Below are positions 13,022 to 15,341 of a stretch of DNA of 15,341 bases, piece after piece. A program made the position numbers and the translations under genes. This DNA is from CAYMSF01 sp964542255 (GTDB taxonomy: Bacteria > Verrucomicrobiota > Lentisphaeria > Victivallales > Victivallaceae), in assembly GCA_964542255.1 (NCBI GenBank), contig CAZITV010000038.1:1-15341 (forward strand), in the 5' to 3' direction. Each line of letters begins with the position of its first letter. Position 1 is the stretch's first letter. The notes beneath the pieces were generated by a model that searched no databases, had not been told where the DNA came from, and saw only the letters and a program-made list of their open reading frames with translations.

Positions 13022-14107
13022 ATGACAGCAGAACTTTTTAATAAGATCACAGCAGATGCCGTTCTCTCCGCGGATGACCTGCGGCAAATTTTATTGTTAG
13101 ATGATGCCGCAGACCTAAAAAAACTGTTTCAATGCGCCTACCAAACCAAACTCAAATATGTTGGCAATCAGGTTTATTTGCGGGGAATTATTGAAATCAG
13201 CAATATTTGCGGTAAAGATTGTTTTTATTGCGGCATCCGCCGCGGCAACTCCGCGCAACAACGTTTTCAATTAACCCATGACGAGGCCATGACTGCGGCA
13301 TTGTGGGCGTATCAGCGCCAATACGGCTCAATTGTAATTCAAGGCGGCGAACGCCATGACGCTGCATTTCTTAGTTTTATCACCGCACTGATAGATGATA
13401 TCAAGCAAAAAACCGACGGCAAGCTTGGCATAACATTATCTTTAGGCGAACAAAATCCGGAGGTTTACCGTGAATGGTTTGATGCCGGCGCACACCGCTA
13501 CCTGCTGCGCATCGAGTCTTCAAGCCCGGAGTTATACGGAAAACTGCACCCTCCAGACCACTCCTGGCAGCAGCGTTTGGACTGCCTGCAGTCGCTGCGC
13601 AGCACCGGCTATCAGCTCGGTACCGGTGTAATGATTGGATTACCGTTTCAAACTATCGCCGATTTGGTGCGCGACCTCTTATTTTTCCGCGAACTTGACG
13701 TTGATATGGTGGGAATGGGACCATATTTGCCCCACCATGAAACACCGCTTTCAGCCAGTATGCCTGAATTTAACAATGAGCAGCAATTACAACTGGGGCT
13801 GAAAATGATTGCCGCCGCCAGATTATTGTTAAAAAATGTCAATATCGCTGCCACTACAGCACTGCAGGCGCTGGCTCACAACGGGCGGGAACAAGGGTTG
13901 ATGGCGGGCGCCAACATAATTATGCCGAATATCACTGCGGTTGAATACCGCTCTATGTATCAATTATATGACAATAAGCCATGTCTTGATGAAAATTCTG
14001 AACAGTGCAAAGCTTGTCTTGAAAATCGAATCAAATCCATCGGAGAAACAATCGCCTGGAATCAATGGGGCGATTCGCCACATTTTAACCACACAAAAAC
14101 GAGGTAA
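13022..14107 (+). CDS. hydE: [FeFe]-hydrogenase maturation radical SAM protein HydE
   Basis: The 361-residue radical SAM enzyme helps build the dithiomethylamine-bearing diiron subcluster of [FeFe] hydrogenase. The SAM-cluster motif is Cys63-x3-Cys67-x2-Cys70, in the HydE-typical context NICGKDCFYCGIRRGN (61-76). GGE (108-110) follows. The C-terminal auxiliary cluster motif, Cys321-x7-Cys329-x2-Cys332, is intact and follows MYQLYDNKPC (312-321), as in Thermotoga maritima HydE. This separates it from PylB and other relatives. Residues TVMIGLP-like TGVMIGLPFQT (201-211) and VGMGPYLPH (230-238) also fit. Its ribosome site is weak (GGA about ten bases upstream). HydF, HydG and the hydrogenase itself are not in the window. 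The stop is five bases before the aminotransferase ATG. Confidence 0.93.
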   Translation: MTAELFNKITADAVLSADDLRQILLLDDAADLKKLFQCAYQTKLKYVGNQVYLRGIIEISNICGKDCFYCGIRRGNSAQQRFQLTHDEAMTAALWAYQRQYGSIVIQGGERHDAAFLSFITALIDDIKQKTDGKLGITLSLGEQNPEVYREWFDAGAHRYLLRIESSSPELYGKLHPPDHSWQQRLDCLQSLRSTGYQLGTGVMIGLPFQTIADLVRDLLFFRELDVDMVGMGPYLPHHETPLSASMPEFNNEQQLQLGLKMIAAARLLLKNVNIAATTALQALAHNGREQGLMAGANIIMPNITAVEYRSMYQLYDNKPCLDENSEQCKACLENRIKSIGETIAWNQWGDSPHFNHTKTR

Positions 14108-14112
14108 ACAAT

Positions 14113-15303
14113 ATGCAGATTATATCCAGTCAAATTAAAGATTTTATGGGAAATTCATCCTTTATCCGTAAAATGTTTGAAACCGGCATTGAACTAAAAA
14201 AACGTTATGGGGCAGATAATGTTTATGATTTCAGCCTCGGCAATCCCGATTTACCCCCGCCGGAAGATGTCGGCAGCGCACTGGGACTCGTCTCCGGCAA
14301 AATGAGTAAACCGTTCGCTCTCGGATATATGAATAACGCCGGATATCCGGAAGTTCGTGCCGCAGTGGCCAAAAGCCTGTCCGAAGAACAGGGCGTAAAG
14401 GTTGAAGCTGACAACATCGTATTGACCTGCGGCGCGGCCGGCGCAATTAACGTGTTTTTCCGGGCAATACTCGACCCGGGCGATGAAGTTATCTGCCCGG
14501 CGCCTTATTTTGTCGAATATGGGTTCTATGTCAGCAATTTCGGCGGTACTTTGCGGCCGGTTAAGTCAAAACCGTTGACATTTGAACTAGATTTTGAGGC
14601 GTTAGAGCAGGCGTTTACGCCAAAGACCCGCGCCGTGCTGATTAATTCACCTAATAATCCATCCGGACAAATTTATTCTCGCTCAGACCTGGAAAAACTT
14701 AGCGCTTTATTGCAAAAATATTCTCAAATATACGGCCGCCCAATATATTTGGTTTCCGATGAGCCATATCGTTTCCTCAATTATGATAATCTGCCGCTGC
14801 CATCTGTATTTGATTTATACCAATTCAGCGTCATCGTCAGTTCTTATTCAAAAAAACTCTCTCTGGCCGGCGCCAGAATCGGATACTTCGCCGCCAATCC
14901 CGCCATTCCGGCAATCGAAGAATTAATGAGCGCGGTGATTATGACCAACCGCATCCTCGGATTTGTCAATGCTCCGGCTATCGCACAACAAGTGCTGCTC
15001 CATACCATCGGCAATGCCGTGGATATCGCTATTTACCGTGACCGCCGCAACGCTATGGCGGAGGTTCTGGATGCAGCAGGAATAAAATATGCATTGCCGC
15101 GCGGTGCTTTTTACTTTTTCCCGCAATCCCCTATCGCCGATGATGTAGCATTTGTTCAGGCGTTACTGGCGGAAAGAATTCTCGCAGTACCGGGTTCAGG
15201 TTTCGGCTATCCAGGTTATTTTAGGCTGGCGTTCTGTACTGATATTCAGGTAATCCGCAATTCCAGAGACGCTTTCGTCCGCGCCGTAAGGAGCTGTCAA
15301 TAA
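14113..15303 (+). CDS. class I/II PLP-dependent aminotransferase
   Basis: The 396-residue fold-type I aminotransferase carries Lys247 as the likely PLP Schiff base in SSYSKKLSLAG, Asn182 in SPNNPSG (179-185), Asp216 in VSDEPYR (214-220), the GAAGAI loop (107-112), and Arg371 in the C-terminal segment FRLAF that would bind the substrate carboxylate. GYMNNAGYPEVR (71-82) is the typical substrate-entry segment. It resembles AspC-type bacterial enzymes, but substrate specificity (aspartate, aromatic or branched-chain) cannot be assigned from sequence alone. GAGG (14101-14104), inside the end of hydE, gives an eight-base spacer, so it is probably translated from the hydE message. In an operon with a VorB-type oxidoreductase it could provide 2-oxoacids. 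Confidence 0.92.
   Translation: MQIISSQIKDFMGNSSFIRKMFETGIELKKRYGADNVYDFSLGNPDLPPPEDVGSALGLVSGKMSKPFALGYMNNAGYPEVRAAVAKSLSEEQGVKVEADNIVLTCGAAGAINVFFRAILDPGDEVICPAPYFVEYGFYVSNFGGTLRPVKSKPLTFELDFEALEQAFTPKTRAVLINSPNNPSGQIYSRSDLEKLSALLQKYSQIYGRPIYLVSDEPYRFLNYDNLPLPSVFDLYQFSVIVSSYSKKLSLAGARIGYFAANPAIPAIEELMSAVIMTNRILGFVNAPAIAQQVLLHTIGNAVDIAIYRDRRNAMAEVLDAAGIKYALPRGAFYFFPQSPIADDVAFVQALLAERILAVPGSGFGYPGYFRLAFCTDIQVIRNSRDAFVRAVRSCQ
15288..15293 (+). promoter_or_regulatory. Shine-Dalgarno for a truncated downstream gene
   Basis: AAGGAG inside the last codons of the aminotransferase gene suggests the operon continues past the window. No ATG follows at normal spacing. ATA at 15300 opens a frame reading NKLDKSREISRRD to the edge; TTG at 15310 opens another, but is 16 bases away. 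The start cannot be decided here. Confidence 0.3.
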
Positions 15304-15341
15304 ATAAACTTGACAAGTCTCGCGAAATATCCCGAAGAGAT

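Noticed and set aside
1..15341. CRISPR array, phage genes, transposase or toxin-antitoxin pair
   Set aside because: No regularly spaced repeats, no integrase, transposase or Cas motifs, and no toxin-like pair were seen on either strand.

Overview
The window looks like a chromosomal segment of an anaerobic, fermentative Gram-negative bacterium. The best guess is the Lentisphaerota or another member of the Planctomycetota-Verrucomicrobiota-Chlamydiota group. This rests on a lipobox-bearing export signal, a secretin-like protein, a zinc-ribbon 'planctomycete-style' Ser/Thr kinase, a ferredoxin-dependent 2-oxoacid oxidoreductase and an [FeFe]-hydrogenase maturase. The taxonomy is inference; no rRNA or marker gene is present. 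All genes use the standard code.

Layout. (1) 1-3120, plus strand: an exported M28 peptidase that carries the glutaminyl-cyclase residues, a two-helix membrane protein with a Rossmann-like exported domain, a strong Rho-independent terminator, and a short secretin-domain protein. (2) 3121-6310, minus strand: a two-gene unit in which a transmembrane Ser/Thr kinase is followed by a metallophosphoesterase; the latter ends tail-to-tail, with no gap, against the secretin-like gene. (3) 6311-7716: a 1.4-kb AT-rich stretch with no long gene. It holds a consensus -10 box and a terminator that could bracket a ~240-nt plus-strand RNA, a likely 30-residue membrane peptide gene on the minus strand with a good Shine-Dalgarno, a 54-bp inverted-repeat element, and a good sigma-70-type promoter for the next operon. 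(4) 7717-15303, plus strand: a tightly packed probable operon: ferredoxin, VorB-type alpha subunit, fused beta-gamma subunit, hisF, malic enzyme, a 61-residue Cys-containing membrane protein, hydE and a class I/II aminotransferase. A Shine-Dalgarno at the right edge suggests it continues.

How the genes fit together. The aminotransferase can generate 2-oxoacids from amino acids. The three-protein oxidoreductase (ferredoxin, alpha, fused beta-gamma) can convert branched-chain or other 2-oxoacids to acyl-CoA with reduction of ferredoxin. HydE implies an [FeFe] hydrogenase that could dispose of those electrons as H2. Malic enzyme would supply pyruvate and NAD(P)H. hisF is a biosynthetic outlier in this set. 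The combined fermentation role is inferred from co-location.

Most of the window is recognisable metabolism. The least explained items are the non-coding stretch with its candidate RNA and micro-gene, the kinase whose activation loop has acidic residues where phosphorylatable ones are expected, and the small Cys-rich membrane protein ahead of hydE.
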